A stretch of DNA of 64,000 nt from Eupeodes corollae (lineage: Eukaryota; Arthropoda; Insecta; Diptera; Syrphidae): contig NC_079147.1 in NCBI RefSeq assembly GCF_945859685.1, positions 86,482,315-86,546,314 on the forward strand, written 5' to 3'. The notes beneath the pieces were generated by a model. That model had not been told where the DNA came from and ran no database searches. It was given only the letters and a program-made list of their open reading frames with translations. Position numbers and translations under genes: made by a program. Positions 1-12,903 of this stretch are shown here, piece by piece. Each line of letters begins with the position of its first letter. Position 1 is the first letter of the stretch.

Positions 1-1288
1 CTTAAAATTTACTCATCCTCTATAATGCTTATGGCGTACGGATATTACCTGTCCCTGACAAAAATTAGGGAATGGTAAGCGCAGCACTAGCTTCAACGGT
101 ATAGGCTTGTTCGATGTTCTCTTAAACAGTTACCCCGGAATAACCTTAAAATAAGGTATCCTGGAAATAATCTGTTGGGAGAGAAGCTTCATGTCCCTAG
201 CAGCAGAGGAGAGAATTAACTGGTAGCCTAAGCCCTAAAAAACTTGGAAGAATTGAGTGGCGTAAGGAATAAACGGGGTTAAGAAAGAAGGTATTACGGG
301 ACCCGAAAATTAGTAGACAATCCTGTACTCAAGGTATCAACTATTCTCGGGAATTCTGTTTTTTTAAAGGCAGAAGACAAATTTGGGTTGAAATTTCACC
401 TCGCAATATGAAACATTATGGAAAAAGTCACTATGAATGGCAAAAGTTATACCATATACAAAAGTTATAAAAATACAAATACTTACTTGGCATCTTTATG
501 TGTTTAATGGTCGTGCCTACTGCATCGGCTGGTGTTATGTTTTATTGTCTAAGGTTCGGGGGGATAGTGTAGAAGTGTAATGGTTCGTTACGAACTCTCG
601 GTTTATGTTTGAAAATTTGTTTTGAGAATAATTATAACTCAAGCATTTCTTAACTTTCTATAACTTCCCTATTATTGAAAGTAAAGGACTTATAGCTCTC
701 GGTTTAGTAAAACAAATTTCTAAAGAATAATTTACTACTTTTTTAAGCACCCTGTATGGTTTTTTGACATACATTTCTGACATTCTTTTAACAAAGCATT
801 GATCATTATTTTCAATAATATTTTGTATATTTAGCTGTTAGCAGTTTTTTTTTTATTTGTATCTACACATTTTTGACAAAGTGCCCGTTGTGCTTAAACC
901 TTTAGCGTTGTTGATTAATAACTGCAAATACACAGTTTAAAAGGTTGCGCAAATTTGCATAGATCTTATGTACGCTCTGTAACGTCGACAGGACGAGATT
1001 TAGAGCTATTTACCGACAAATTGTAAACAGGTTGTAGGTTCTGTTGTAAAGTATGAAGGTCCATGGTCTATTATGATTGAAAATTGTATGTTTCCCACCC
1101 TTAATAAACTGCGCATTTTTATAATCTGCAAAAATTCGATAACTTAACAATATCAAAAGAGTGTACAACACATTCTTCTTTGGCTCCCTGAATGTCAAAT
1201 ATTATAGTTTTTAAATCTGAAAGCTGTTATATTTTCTAAGAATTTTTTTTTGAACGTTCATAACATTCTTGTGGTACCGAAGTATTAA
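1..1288. other. No gene recognised, AT-rich sequence
   Basis: I see no coding similarity here. The open frames are short and lack recognisable motifs. The text is A/T-rich with T and A runs, typical of fly intergenic or intronic DNA. Confidence 0.5.
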
Positions 1289-1500
1289 AGAGGCTATGAT
1301 GTGACCCGCAGGGATGACTTCCAATTCTGTCAATATTTCTAAGAGTTTTATTTATTGATAACAAAAAAAAATTTGAGTTAATTTTAAAAAAAGTTTGAAG
1401 TCAATATCTTTCTTTGTTCTCAAGATACTTCAGTCGAAAATCATTTTTATCAGTTTTTTATTTGTTTTTGTAAGTTTTATATAAATTTTGTCCATCGGAT
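1289..1500 (-). repeat. End fragment of AT-rich repeat family
   Basis: It begins with GAGGCTATGATGTGACCCGC, close to the terminal motif of the AT-rich family (GAGGCTGGGATGCGACCCAC). It then carries the family's internal words (GTCAATATCTTTCTTTG, CTTCAGTCGAAAATCA). It abuts another copy at 1512, so two copies lie head to tail, or one inserted at the end of the other. Strand is given relative to the copy at 44668-46778, which I treat as forward. Confidence 0.5.
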
Positions 1501-1511
1501 TAAAAAAAAAA

Positions 1512-2785
1512 AGAGGCTAGAAATGCGACCCACACTGATAAATTCGCATTCCGTCTGTCGATCTGTCTTACTTAAAAGTTTGTAGATTTTCGTGTTTAGT
1601 TGAAAAAGTTGTCTGTTCAGTGTTCAATTATTCTTAAAAATTCAAAACTACCGACAATATTTTCATATAAAGAAATAGTTTAGTTTGAAAATCGAGTTAT
1701 GTTAAATAGATTTTTTTCAAAAACAAATTTTACGGATTTTAGTAGCATTTCTTAAATTTTAATAAATTGGATGAATGAAATTAATTTGAGAGATATTAAG
1801 AATCGAACATTAATTTTTACCAAATTTGCGTACTATTTTTTTAAAATTTTATTTTTTTATGAAAAAACGGAATGTTGGATTTAAAAAAAAAACTACTAAA
1901 TATCTTTTTATATATTTTCTAACATAAAAAAATTAGAAGACAATATTTTTAATTTTTGAAAAGCTATTTGAGCAATTTTTTGTAAAAAAAAACTGTCAAT
2001 TAGATTTTTTTCAAAATGTTACTGAATGTCGACAACAATATTTTTTAAAAGATAAAATTTGCCAATTTCACAATGTTTTGAAAATATATTTAAGTCCCAA
2101 ATCAATTTTTACCAACTTTTGTTTTAAGTTTTTATTTTTTGTAAACAAAACTGTTAATTAAATTTTTCTCCTAAGTTTACCGAATGTTAAAAACAATATT
2201 TCTTATAAGATAATAGTAATTTGAAGTCATAATCTCAAGTTTTTAAAAAGATATTTGAGTCGAAATTCAATTTTTACCAACTTTGAGTAATGTTTTGTTT
2301 TAGGTTTTTATTTTTTATAAAAAAACTGTCAATTTGGTTTTTCTCAAAATTTTACCAGATGTTAAAAACATTTTTTTCGTTGCACAAAATTGTTTTGGAG
2401 ATGAAATCATTTTTTATTCGTAAAATTTTCGAGGTGACAAATTTTTTTTCAGATTTTTCAATTTAAAAAAAACCGTTAATTGCATTTTTCCAAAAATATA
2501 CTGGTTTTGTATAACGTTGAAATATATAACATAAAATTTAATTTAAGTCTAAAGCGTCATTGGTTCGTGAGATGTTAAGGGTTTACCAAAATTTGTACCT
2601 TTCAAATTGCTATGGTAAAAAAAACCAATCACGCAATTTTCTTCAGAGCCCTTTCTGCATCTTACTGCATTATTTTCTTTGTATCAAAATTTATTCGATA
2701 TCTCTTCTGCTTATTGAGCTACTGAGTTATTTTTAATCTGACAAATCGGAACCATTAAAATAACTTTCCTGTAACATTTTTTGAA
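1512..2785 (-). repeat. AT-rich repeat element, reverse copy
   Basis: The left end reads GAGGCTAGAAATGCGACCCA and then CCGTCTGTCGATCTGTCTT. The right end reads GACAAATCGGAACCATTAAA and AATAACTTTCCTG. Both are reverse complements of the ends of the copy at 44668-46778. Between them are diverged tandem blocks containing TCAATTTTTACCAACTTT, GTAAACAAAACTGT and AACAATATTTCTTATAAGAT. No protein is encoded. It is probably a non-autonomous mobile element; class unproven. Confidence 0.6.
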
Positions 2786-5700
2786 GGGTTTTTATTCTTA
2801 TGTTAACAACACTATTTTGTATAGAATGAAATAATTTTTCATTCAATTTTTACTAATTTTCGAGGTATTGGAATCAAAAATCAGTTTTATTGATTTTGTG
2901 TTGTTTTTTATTTTGTAGAAGAAAACTTTTTAATTTTTGTAATTGAGTGCCAAATATTTTTTACATGATAAAATTAACTTGAAGCCAATTTATATAATTT
3001 TTGACAAGATATTCAAGTCGAGAATCAATTTTTAAACTGTCGTTCGATTTTTCTAAATGACGAGTTGTCAAAAAAATTATTTTCGAAGCGTAATTAATTT
3101 TTCACAGAATTATTTGTCCAATTTTTTTCGACGAGCTTATACCAATTCGGTATCACATAACAATATGCATGTTATAGTTGAAAAATACTTTGTTCTCAAC
3201 AACTTTGTATGATCACTTTCAAAATGATCGTACGAACATTGAATAATATTTGTATGAAATGTCGTTCAGAATTAGTATAAAGAAATAATTCTGTGCTCCT
3301 GGAGTTCATTAAAATTTGGACTGTGAAAGGAGAATATTGGCACAGAATCGATTACTCGGAACTTATCATACGAAGTCGCTAATGTTATTGATTCAAAAGG
3401 TAATGAGGTTCAGCCAAATGTTCACCTTCTTAACTCTCGATTTATTGTCTTTACATTACGTACACACGTGCTAGAGAAGTACATACATACATATGTATAA
3501 ATGAAGATCTATATTAAGTTTCAGATCTGCAGGATTTTTTGTTGGAAATAAGATACATTTTTATGTATATAAAATGTCCAGCTGTCATAAAAATATTATC
3601 ATAGTTTCAAATACCCCAAGTAAAGACGACTTACACTAAAATAGGATGTATCCTGTTAAGTTTTACAATTAAGATCGTAAGTTAAAATAAATAAAACATG
3701 CAAAATTAAATAAAAATTTGTTTAAGATATTATTTTTTTTTCAAACGCGTAAAGTGAACAAAAATCAAGTAGAAAACAAATTAATAATTAAAAAAAATAT
3801 TTCCAAAAAACTATATAAAAACTGATACACAATTATTTTAAAAATATATAACTTCCATCATAAACCGAAGAAATGAACGGAGCCAACCAAAACATAAAAT
3901 TACTCGAAAAAGACCAACTTTCCATCGTTCGTATACCTATAGTCAATTCCAAAATACAGCACGAGACGGTTTAGGGGTGCAAAAGTAAAAATATGCAAAT
4001 GTCCTAATCAAATTCACATTCTGGAGTAACTTGTTATCCAATCTAAAAAATATATAAAAGAAGTAAAAACAACAAAAAAAAACATGGTAAACTTTCCTCT
4101 TCCGACTGAAGACGTGAAGGACGACATGACGCACGCGGATCTAAGGGATTTCACTCAGTAAAGGATATGCTTATATTCGGCAAGTCTCTACCCTATCCAC
4201 CCACCACCACCGTTGTCGCCACGGCATCAGTTTGAACAGACTGCAGGAGCAGATACTTTTTTCTTCGTGTTTCTTTTGCTTTTTTGTGTGTCACTAAATC
4301 CGCCCACTTTTTTTCTTTCTTTTCTAATTTATTCCCAGTAACCAGGAACACAGATACTTCATCTGTTCCTTGAATTCACGCAACCTCGCCAGACGCACGC
4401 ACATCAGGATGTTCGTATCCTTATACTATACATAGGTACGATTTGCATCAACAAACCAAACCCAACCAACATCCTGGGTATTCTTTCAGATATGAATAGA
4501 ATTGAATGTGGGTATGTATGTGTTTTTACCTATATTCAGGAAGTTATATCTTTATATATACTTTTACTCATCCTGTAGGATGAAGGTGGATATTTTAATC
4601 AGAACGAGATATTAAAAACTTAAATCTGCATGTCGAAAGCGATTAAGCAAAGTTCGGGAACTTATAATATGCTGGAAGAGCGACATTCTGTTGTGGATTC
4701 GATTTCACCATCACCATCATCATCCACACAATCGACTAAATTCTACCTTGCGCACAAAACTCAAAGGACTTGATGGCTTACTAGATATCCTTCTTCTGCA
4801 TATACTACATACATACAACATAATACCTTTTGGTTTTAATTTAAATTATATATCTTCGTTTTCAACAAGGTGGGTTTTGTTTTTGTTTCTGTTGTCATAA
4901 GGGGGTTGGGTGGTTGATGTGGTGTTTGACTATGTTTTACCGCAGAAAGGACAAGTGGCTCTGGTTTTCGGGGTTTTTGGTTTAAGCTTGTGAAATACAA
5001 TAAGGTGCTTTTTTGTATAAAACGATAGAATGTGTGCGCTTGTGTTCTCAAAGCCAGACCACCAACTTCAAGTAAAGTGATTAATGGTTTTTTAAATGGT
5101 TTCAATTAAGTTGATTAAAAAATTTGGAACAAATTCCCCTTTAAGTGTGAGTTTAATACGAAATTATTTCAAAATTAAGTTACAACATAACTTTGAAAGA
5201 AAGAAAAATATTTGTTTTGAGCTAAATTATTTTAAAGGACTTTAAAGGGAGGGTTATATAAGCTTTAAATCAACTTTTGATGCATACGTACTTAAGTTTC
5301 TCACCAAAAATGTTTTTATCGATGTCATTATTTTATACTTTTAAAGTAAATTTTGGTTTAAAACAAAGTTTTTTAGGAAATCACTTTTTTCCAAAATTTA
5401 GTTCTGTTGGTATAATAATTTTTAACTCAGAGTTCGAACTAAAACCGTAGATACACAAATTATTTTCTTTGTTTTGAAATGTGTAAATACACAAAATATT
5501 TCATATAATTGAAGACTCTTCTTAACTGTTTACAATATTCTCTAATAGATGTGTTAACAATGGAAACCTCGTGGTCAACAAGCACTGTCAAAATTTCCTC
5601 CATCGAAACTTGACGACGAGAAATTTTGAGTTACAAGTACATTTTGAGATATTTTTCATTTGAAGTGCTTATTGCAGATTTACCATTTTGAACTTTTGTT

Positions 5701-6345
5701 GACGGATTAATTCGTTAGCAAATCTTGGACTATTAACGAACTCTGTGTAAGCATTTTTACCAAAATCATCTCTATACCACCCTTGATTTGCTTTAAAAGT
5801 GTTGGGAATCGAATATACATTTAGTTTGGAGCAAACGAAGTATACAACAGAATAAACATTAAAAAACACCCCTCCTTGTCATACGTATGGTAGTTTTGAA
5901 AACACTAAATTGTCCCATCTACAATAGGGATAGGTATTTCCAATAGAGGTTTCATTTTAATTTGGTCAACAGTTGACTTTCAAGCTGTCATGTTTAAACA
6001 TTTGACAAGTAAAAACAGAACTTAACTTGTTATTTAAGATTAGAATAAAACCTCTTATTATGATTCCTAGCATCATTTCGAATTTGTTTAGAGGGCAATT
6101 ATTTATTTTGATGTTACTTAGTTTTCTATCTCAAAATAACTTTGGTAATGATTCTAAGTATTCGAAATTCGAATATTAACGTCCCTAGAATATCAATTCA
6201 TAATTTTTGGGAGATATTTATCTCTTATCTCAATAACTAGCGGAAAACACTAACAAAGCTGTTTAAATTTTTATTTTCGAAAATCAAAATATAAAATATG
6301 AAAAAGCTGTTGTTTTGAAAACAACTTGAAATTTTCGATAACTAC
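2786..6345. other. No gene recognised; low-complexity patches
   Basis: I recognise no coding segment. There is a pyrimidine-rich tract ending in a CAG around 4290-4340 that resembles a splice acceptor, but no supporting exon. A short CAT/CCA-type microsatellite lies near 4706-4730, and its histidine-rich frame is a repeat artefact. At 2941-3130 there is weak AT-rich repeat-like text that may extend the neighbouring element. Confidence 0.45.
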
Positions 6346-6449
6346 GGGGTGCGGCAGAGCCGACTGACGAGTTTTGAAGGGCTATAAATAACGAACAGTA
6401 AAATTTCGAGACAACATTTTATTTATTTAAATCAGTATTCAATCCTATT

Positions 6450-7493
6450 TAGCGGCCGTCAGCATTGACACACTGTTGTAGACGATCTCTGAAGCTTTCA
6501 CAAGATTTTCAGCACATTTCGACTGGTATGGCCTCGATTTTCGCGGTGATTTTCTGTATAATTTCTTCAATGGCATGTGGGCGATGTCTGCAAACCTTAT
6601 CCTTAAGGTAGCCCCAAAGGAAAAAATCACACATCCTTAAATCTGGCCAGCCTATGTCTCCTCTCAGAGAGACTAACAGCCCAGGGAACATTTGTCGTAA
6701 GAAAGCTAGTGAAATTCGAGCTGTGTGCGCTGTAGCTCCGTCTTGCTGAAACCATACATCTCCCAAATCATGTTCTTCAGCCATTTTCTCCAACCTTTGC
6801 TGAGGATAAGTTTCCAACATGAAAACATAACGAGCGGACTTGACAGTGACGGTCCTGTTCTCGTCCTCAAAAATGTAGGGGCCGATCAACCCAAATTGGG
6901 ACACAGCACACCGCACGGTTACTTTAGGAGAGTGGAGTGGTCTTTCATGGAGCTGCCGTGGGTTATTTGCAGCACAGTATCTAAAATTTTGTTTGATTAT
7001 ATTTCCAGAAAGATGAAAATGGGCCTCATCGCTAAAGAAAAAATCCGAGGAATTTGCAGAAGAATTTGCTGACAGACATTTTTGTGGTTGTTGTAGTCAG
7101 TAGCATTTAACTCTTGGATAAGCATTAATTTATAGGGATGGAATTAAAAATCTTCATGAAGAATTCTCTTCAAAAAACGGTCTGAAATTCCCAAAGCAAC
7201 TGCTTGTTTCCGAGCTGAGCATTTTGGTGACTGCTCAATTGACTCTCTAACTCTAACTGTACATTTTCGGGGGTTCTTACCATTCTTGGTGCTCCGTGTA
7301 CAAGTTTACTTAGGGTACTTCCAATTTCTTCCAAATTCCGTATCCACAATTTCATAATGCTTGCAGAAGGAACAGCTTCAGCACGTGGAATGCCGAAGTG
7401 TAAACGAAAAGCCCTTTGTGTGGCGATCACAGAATGATTATTTTCGTAATATGCACGTACGACGAAACCACGATGTACACCTGTCCAGACCAT
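6450..7493 (-). pseudogene. Dead DD41D-type Tc1/mariner transposase with DUF4817-like N-terminus
   Basis: A broken transposase of the IS630-Tc1-mariner superfamily, which cuts and pastes DNA at TA sites. The N-terminus (about 7493-7200) has FVVRAYYENNHSVIATQRAF, a helix-turn-helix start like DUF4817. Further on come SARKQAVALGIS-like text in shifted frames, then FFSDEAHFHLSG (first Asp). The longest open piece, 6509-6916, holds VWFQQDGATAHTAR (second Asp) and CDFFLWGYLKDKV (third Asp). Relatives read about four residues more between GDIGW and CDFF, which would give 41 residues between the last two acids, hence the DD41D call. An in-frame TGA follows VEMC, and CESFRDRLQQCVNADGR continues to about 6450. 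Several frameshifts between 6916 and 7200 make it inactive. Family is recognised from memory. Confidence 0.8.
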
Positions 7494-8655
7494 GATTACG
7501 AATAAAAAAGGAATAACCGTACAATTCAAAATATACCCCTTATTAAGGCCTACTCTTATCTTATCACAGGCTAATGATTCCAAAAGAACGCTTTTTAGTT
7601 AAGAGAGCTTGTTGCCAAAATATAACAATTGCTTTTGAAATATCAAGTGCATTAATATTACTTTTTCCACTGTTCTGTTAGTTCAACCATAGTTAGACGT
7701 AAGGTAACGCAAGCCATACTACCGCTCATTGAGAAACCTTTGTTCTTAGAAATATTTCTTAAACTGATAATGACGATAGTTTGAGGGGGAGGAGGATTCG
7801 CCTTTTTAGGAACAGCCTGGACAAATGCTGTTATCTATTCACTCTGAAAGTGACAGGAAAGGACAGATGGAAAAGCTTACGCAGTGGTTTTTCAAGACCA
7901 GAAATGTTTACTACCTTTGAGACATTGTACTATTTGTTGCCGTTATTTCTCGTCATGCAATATATAATTTCCAAGTCTTTCTAGCTTATTTGAACTTATT
8001 CCGGTTTTCCTCAGTGGGCTTGGCTTTAGAAATGCGGAAACTTAAATCTTTGATCTTAATAATCTCTTTACAGCTTGAACTTTCTATTATTTTTTGGTTT
8101 CTTTTTTAAAGATAAAATTTCTCATTTCACTAAGAAGTTAAAGTTCCTGAGGAAGCCGTTGCGACCGTCCTAGTTGGATTTCTCATATTGCCATATATTT
8201 CTTGTAACGGTTTTCTTTTTAACTGGAGTTTTTTGGCGTGACAAAATTTCGGATATGACACAATGGTCTGATGTGCCTACAGGCGATAATAAAATGACGA
8301 GGGAAGAAACAAATCTAGCGTGTTGGCGGACTGAGCTGCAACGTCAGGAATCGAAATTTGCTCGTCAAATTACTGAGTCAGGTGGTTTAACTCAATAAAA
8401 ATCTCGACCTACCTTCCTTCGGGTATTGTCTGACCGTGTATCGGACAGCGCATCGAATTTAAGCCACATATATAATTTAAATTTGTGTTGGTTTATTGCC
8501 CATATTGTAATAGAATTTGAAAGCTAACATCATTCCGTACATAGACGGCTAGACCATGAAGAGAAAAGAGTAAAGGCCGAGTGACCACCACGGTGGTTTT
8601 ACCAACCTGAGTATGAACGTACGACAGGGACAGAAAACGACGCCATATTTCTTGC
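7494..8655. other. Unrecognised sequence between two transposase relics
   Basis: No clear gene. The frame at 8174-8398 (74 codons, plus strand) lies just upstream of the next transposase relic but matches nothing I know. The segment 8480-8655 probably includes decayed N-terminal coding sequence of the downstream transposase; I cannot read it confidently. Confidence 0.35.
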
Positions 8656-9475
8656 CACCCTTTTAACGTCGTTCTCAAGCGTTGGGCATCTCTGTGACGT
8701 CGTTGTGGCGAATTTTGCGAAAACATCTTGGCCTACATCGTTCCAAGATTAAGTTGACGCAAGAACTGACCCCGCTTCACCGCCAGAAGCGTCCTATTTT
8801 CGTGAATTGGGGAGCAAAACTTGAAAATGATTGGGATTTTCATCGACAAATCATCTTCAGCGATTAAGCTCATTTGTGGCGGAATGGCTTAGTCAATAAA
8901 CAAAATATGCGGTATTGGTTAGGCAGTAATCCAAACGTGCTCCATGAGTCATTATTGCATTCCGAACAAATCATGGTTTGGTGTGGATTTGGGCCGGCGG
9001 CGAAATTTCGCCGTACTTCTTCTGTGATGATCAAGACCGGCACGTTATTATAAATGGGTATCGCTACCGTTCCATAATAACCGAATATTTTCAGCGACAA
9101 TTGGATGATGATATGGACTTGGAGGACATGTAGTTCCAACAGGACAGTGCGGCGCCACAAGCCACACAGCGAGTGTCACAATCAATTTATTGGAAACCGA
9201 GTTTGGAGAACGTGTTATACCACGAAATGGTCCAGTCGCTTGGCCGCCTATTTCCTGTGGGACTACGTCAAGTCTATGATCAATGCCAACAAGCCAGCGA
9301 CGATTGATGAACTTTGTACGAATATGAAATGTGAAATTGCTGCATAATCGGCCGATTTATGCTTGAAAATCTTCGAAAATTGGGTTCAGCTTCTGGGCTT
9401 TTGAAAGCGTACCCGTTGTGGCAATGCAAAATAAATCGAGTTCCATACATACCGAACGTACTTTCACAGGAATAA
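8656..9475 (+). pseudogene. Dead rosa-like DD41D mariner transposase
   Basis: A decayed transposase of the mariner branch resembling rosa elements of flies. Readable in order: RRSQALGISVTSLWRILRKH (helix-turn-helix, about 8670-8730), KIKLTQELTP, IIFSD followed by TAA where relatives have Glu (about 8848-8869), NKQNMRYWLGSNP, EQIMVWCGF, DRHVIINGYRYRSIITEYF (9041-9097), then TAG in place of Trp before FQQDSAA (second Asp, about 9130). The last block, AYFLWDYVKSMINANKPATI (frame 9105-9347), has Ala where the third catalytic Asp is expected. The C-terminal tail is readable to about 9475. It stands in the opposite orientation to its neighbour at 6450-7493, and is a different lineage because the N-terminal types differ. 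Confidence 0.75.
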
Positions 9476-9489
9476 AGAATTTCATTGAT

Positions 9490-11690
9490 ATCCAAAACCG
9501 TATTTGTTTTATTAAAAAAAAATTGTAACGATCTTAATAAAAAAACCTAATATATTTATATTTTTTTATCAAATAAACCAAAATCTTTAAGCAATCTTCA
9601 TTTTTCTCAATTCTACAACGAAATTCAAGAAATTTTACGAAATTATGCACCAGTGTGGGGTATACTTACTTTTGTAATTGTTGTCGAATTTCAATAATAT
9701 TTGTCTCTATTCTAATCCAAATTTTGTATGCACCCGCACAAAATAACTCAAAAACATCATTCTTCAAGAAACAAAATTATTTTAAGTTTTTGAATTTCAT
9801 AATCGAATTTGTTGTAGTACAAGTGTCAATTTTTGAGTTTAAGAAATTACATTCTTCTAGAATAAACTTTATAGAAATATTGGTTCAAACTGTTATTAGG
9901 TAAAATTTCTTAATTTCTGACTTGTGAAGGTAATTTTTTTTTTGATTGGAGCAATTGGAAATAGATTTTGAATGAATAAAAGTTAAAGTGGTTTTAAATT
10001 GGTAGCACTGACAACTATCAAACTCAACTGTCATAATTTTGATTGTATTTTTGCTGAATAATTGGAAAAACCGTGAAAGTCATAAACGACTGACCACACA
10101 AAATATCGTTAAAGTTGTGAAGACATTGCCAGAAATTGAAAACATTACTAAAGTCGTAAGATCTCTAATAGTTACATAAGTCAAGGATTTTACAAATTTT
10201 CCAAAATATAATGAAACCAAACATGAATTAATGGAACAAAAAGCCAGAAGGACTTAAAGTGGGAAAGTTTTCCAATAATAAGTAAATTGAATACGATATA
10301 TAATTGCTTCCCGCCCATCTGTATATGTATATTGGTCGTCTTTATTGATTCACAAACAATGAATTGCATTTATTAGAAAGTATATTCACGAAATATCGAA
10401 AAACTTTAGCAAATAAGTGAAATATGCTGCCAATCTATTTATAACGCCTCGTCATTCTCTATCATATTAACCCTCAAGCCTTGCTAAACCACCATCAGGC
10501 ACCAGACAGAGACTATCATGGGAGCAACACTCTCTTTTATTTAATAGAAGAAAGCGGCTGGTCCAGATATACTTTGTATAGTATTCATCTACGAGTATGT
10601 CTATAATATTTAAAGAATGAATTGTTGAAACGATATTCCTTCTTTTTATTCCCCTTTGTGAACAGGGATACGACTTCTTGAAACGTTGGAACTAGAACTT
10701 TTTTTCTTCTTTATTTCGCATATAAGACCATCATTTTGAGTTTTCGCGGAAACCTTTGAAAATAGAAAAAAAGGGAAAACTACCCGTTCTATGGGGATTG
10801 AAAATATTCGTAAAATCGAAGGTGAATAAGAACATTATAGTCATACTCGTATACCTTATACCTTCCTACGTACTTTAAGTGCTATAAATTTTGTTAAAAT
10901 GTTAAAATTATACACATTTTGCAGATACATGACACCGAGGTGAAGTGAAACATGCGGATATGTTTAAGGATATGTTTAGGGGGGAAAGGACATAGCTAAC
11001 ATACGAAAATACAGGGTGAAACATTTGGCAGCGATTTGTTTAATGTGACTTCGCACAATCTTTAGACTTACTCGTACCATAAGCTATACATACCGATACC
11101 TTTAACCTATCTACTTGTTTGCCTGCATGTTCAAGTGATTTATATGATTTATGTCCGAAGGATTTTGCATGGATAAAGTTTACAATGTTATTCAACTTTT
11201 GTCATTTTAACATCAAGATGCTGAGCATAAGTGCGTCTTTATTGAAATTTAAGAAAGTTAAAAAGAAGAAGATAATTCTTGAAGTAAGGGTAGACAATTA
11301 TTTTTAAGAAAGAATTGAAGCAAGTGTTGATATAAATAAATATTGATTTAAATTTAACTTAAAGTGTCAAAATTTAATAGCTGAGTAACAAAATTTATAA
11401 TCAGCGGCCAGATCAAATTTGTGTAGTGCGTCCGAACATACAAATATTATATTACTTTGGGAATATTGTTTTGATACGAAGAACAACGTTAAAGAAACCT
11501 ATATACGTTCATATATAAGAGAAAGTCGAGGTAGTTACACAATTTATAACTCAAGGACGCTTGTAACGATATGGCTGAAAATTGGTGGTAGGTAGCTTAG
11601 GGCCAGGATACGGACACACGATTCAACCCGTTCAACAGCTTTCCCGTGACTTAACATAAAACGTCAGTCACTATTTAACGTGGTATAGAG
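9490..11690. other. No gene recognised
   Basis: A/T-rich sequence with no motif I can assign. Short open frames near 9655 and 11119 lack any recognisable domain and are biased by base composition. Around 10020-10260 the text is slightly more codon-like but contains stops in all frames. Confidence 0.45.
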
Positions 11691-11697
11691 AATAAAA

Positions 11698-11918
11698 TCA
11701 GACTTGGAATAACAAAACGTAAATGACAGACAGCTATGTAATGGACGTATGGGTGACACTTTGATTTTTGTAAAAAATCAATATTAAAACTATTTCTATT
11801 AAATAAATAATTAACAATCATATTGTAATGATAGAGCCATTGCCTATTTAAATGAAAAGTGAAGTGAACTATAAAAAGTGTTAAATCGAAAGAGCATCAG
11901 ACTTGGAATAACAAAACG
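11698..11918 (+). repeat. 23-bp direct repeats flanking about 175 bp
   Basis: ATCAGACTTGGAATAACAAAACG-type words occur at 11698-11720 and again at 11896-11918, identical over 23 bases. They lie just upstream of the Helitron helicase relic at 11950. They could be a local duplication, repeats inside the element, or a very old target duplication. The sequence does not decide. Confidence 0.6.
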
Positions 11919-11949
11919 CGCATCTCGAACAGCTAAGTTATTTTGTCTA

Positions 11950-12903
11950 TGACAGCGCCAAATCGTGAAACGAGTGACCCATTTAATCGAGAATTGGAAC
12001 GGGAACGTGAGTATGATCACCAGGAATTAGACTTGATACTAAAAACGAATATATTCCTGTTGAATTCCCAACAAAAGGAAGTTAATGATACTTAAATGTA
12101 GGCAGTCGATGATGAAATGGTGGCATCTAGGAAAGCCCTTGGTGGAACTGGTAAGACATTCCTCATGTCAGTAGTTTTCGCCACTGATCGTGCGGGATCC
12201 AACATAGTCGTTGCAGTTGATTTTTCTTGAAATGCAGCCACATTGTTAGAAGGATGCCGTACGGCTAAATGCTCAATGCATTAAAATTACCATTAACTCC
12301 TAAAACTATCAAAATATCAACGAGTAACATTTAAAAATATTCAGCAATTTCTAAAGTTTTATCGGCATCGAAAATCATCATCTGGAACGAATGCGCAATG
12401 ACAAGAGATGTTTTGGAGGAGAAATGCACTTACTGTCAGTCGATTTCCGCCAAACACTGTCAGTAATTCCAAGATCTATGGCTGCTGACGAAATAAAGGC
12501 CGGCTAAAATATGTAGATGACCTGAACTACATAATTCAGAATAAGATCATTGGAACAATGCATTCATTCAAATCTATTGATTGCGTCACAAATGGAGATG
12601 AATTTGTAAACTCCTCGGATGTGCCTGGCTTGTCACCGCACAATTTACATACGTCTAAAGGTTGGCTCCCTAGTTATCATGCTTCGAAACATAAACCACC
12701 CAAAAACTGTGGAACGGTACGCGTTTGGTGGTTAGAATATTGACGAACAGTGTAATTTATGCGACTAGGAAAAATTCAAGGGTGAGGGGGTTCTCATTCC
12801 GAGGATCTCGTTTGAATTTAAAAGACTTAAATTTCAGGTCCGTCTTGCATTTGACATGAGCATCAACAAATCACAATGCCAATTCTTCAAAGTTTGTGGT
12901 TTG
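11950..12903 (+). pseudogene. Helitron Pif1-like helicase domain relic
   Basis: Degenerate C-terminal helicase of a Helitron rolling-circle transposon. Readable pieces in order: DPFNRELEREREYDHQELD, LLNSQQKEV, the Walker A motif GGTGKTFLMS at 12141-12170, ATLLEGCRTA, a Walker B-like IIWNECAM (relatives have IWDE), DFRQTLPVIPRS-like text in shifted frames, IQNKIIGTMHSFKSI and the block VPGLSPHNL (12615-12640). It ends with GVLIPRISFEFKRLKFQVRL and AFDMSINKSQCQFFKVCGLN before a SINE fragment interrupts it. The Rep/HUH endonuclease half is absent. Stops and frameshifts throughout mean it is inactive. Pif1-family helicases are also host proteins, but the block order and a second copy at 35.7 kb favour a Helitron. 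Confidence 0.8.

Noticed and set aside
4290..4345. Possible splice acceptor (long pyrimidine tract ending in CAG)
   Set aside because: No exon with codon bias or similarity follows, and such tracts are common in fly introns and intergenic DNA.
4691..4900. Histidine-rich open frame
   Set aside because: It comes from a CAT/CCA microsatellite, is short, and has no domain.
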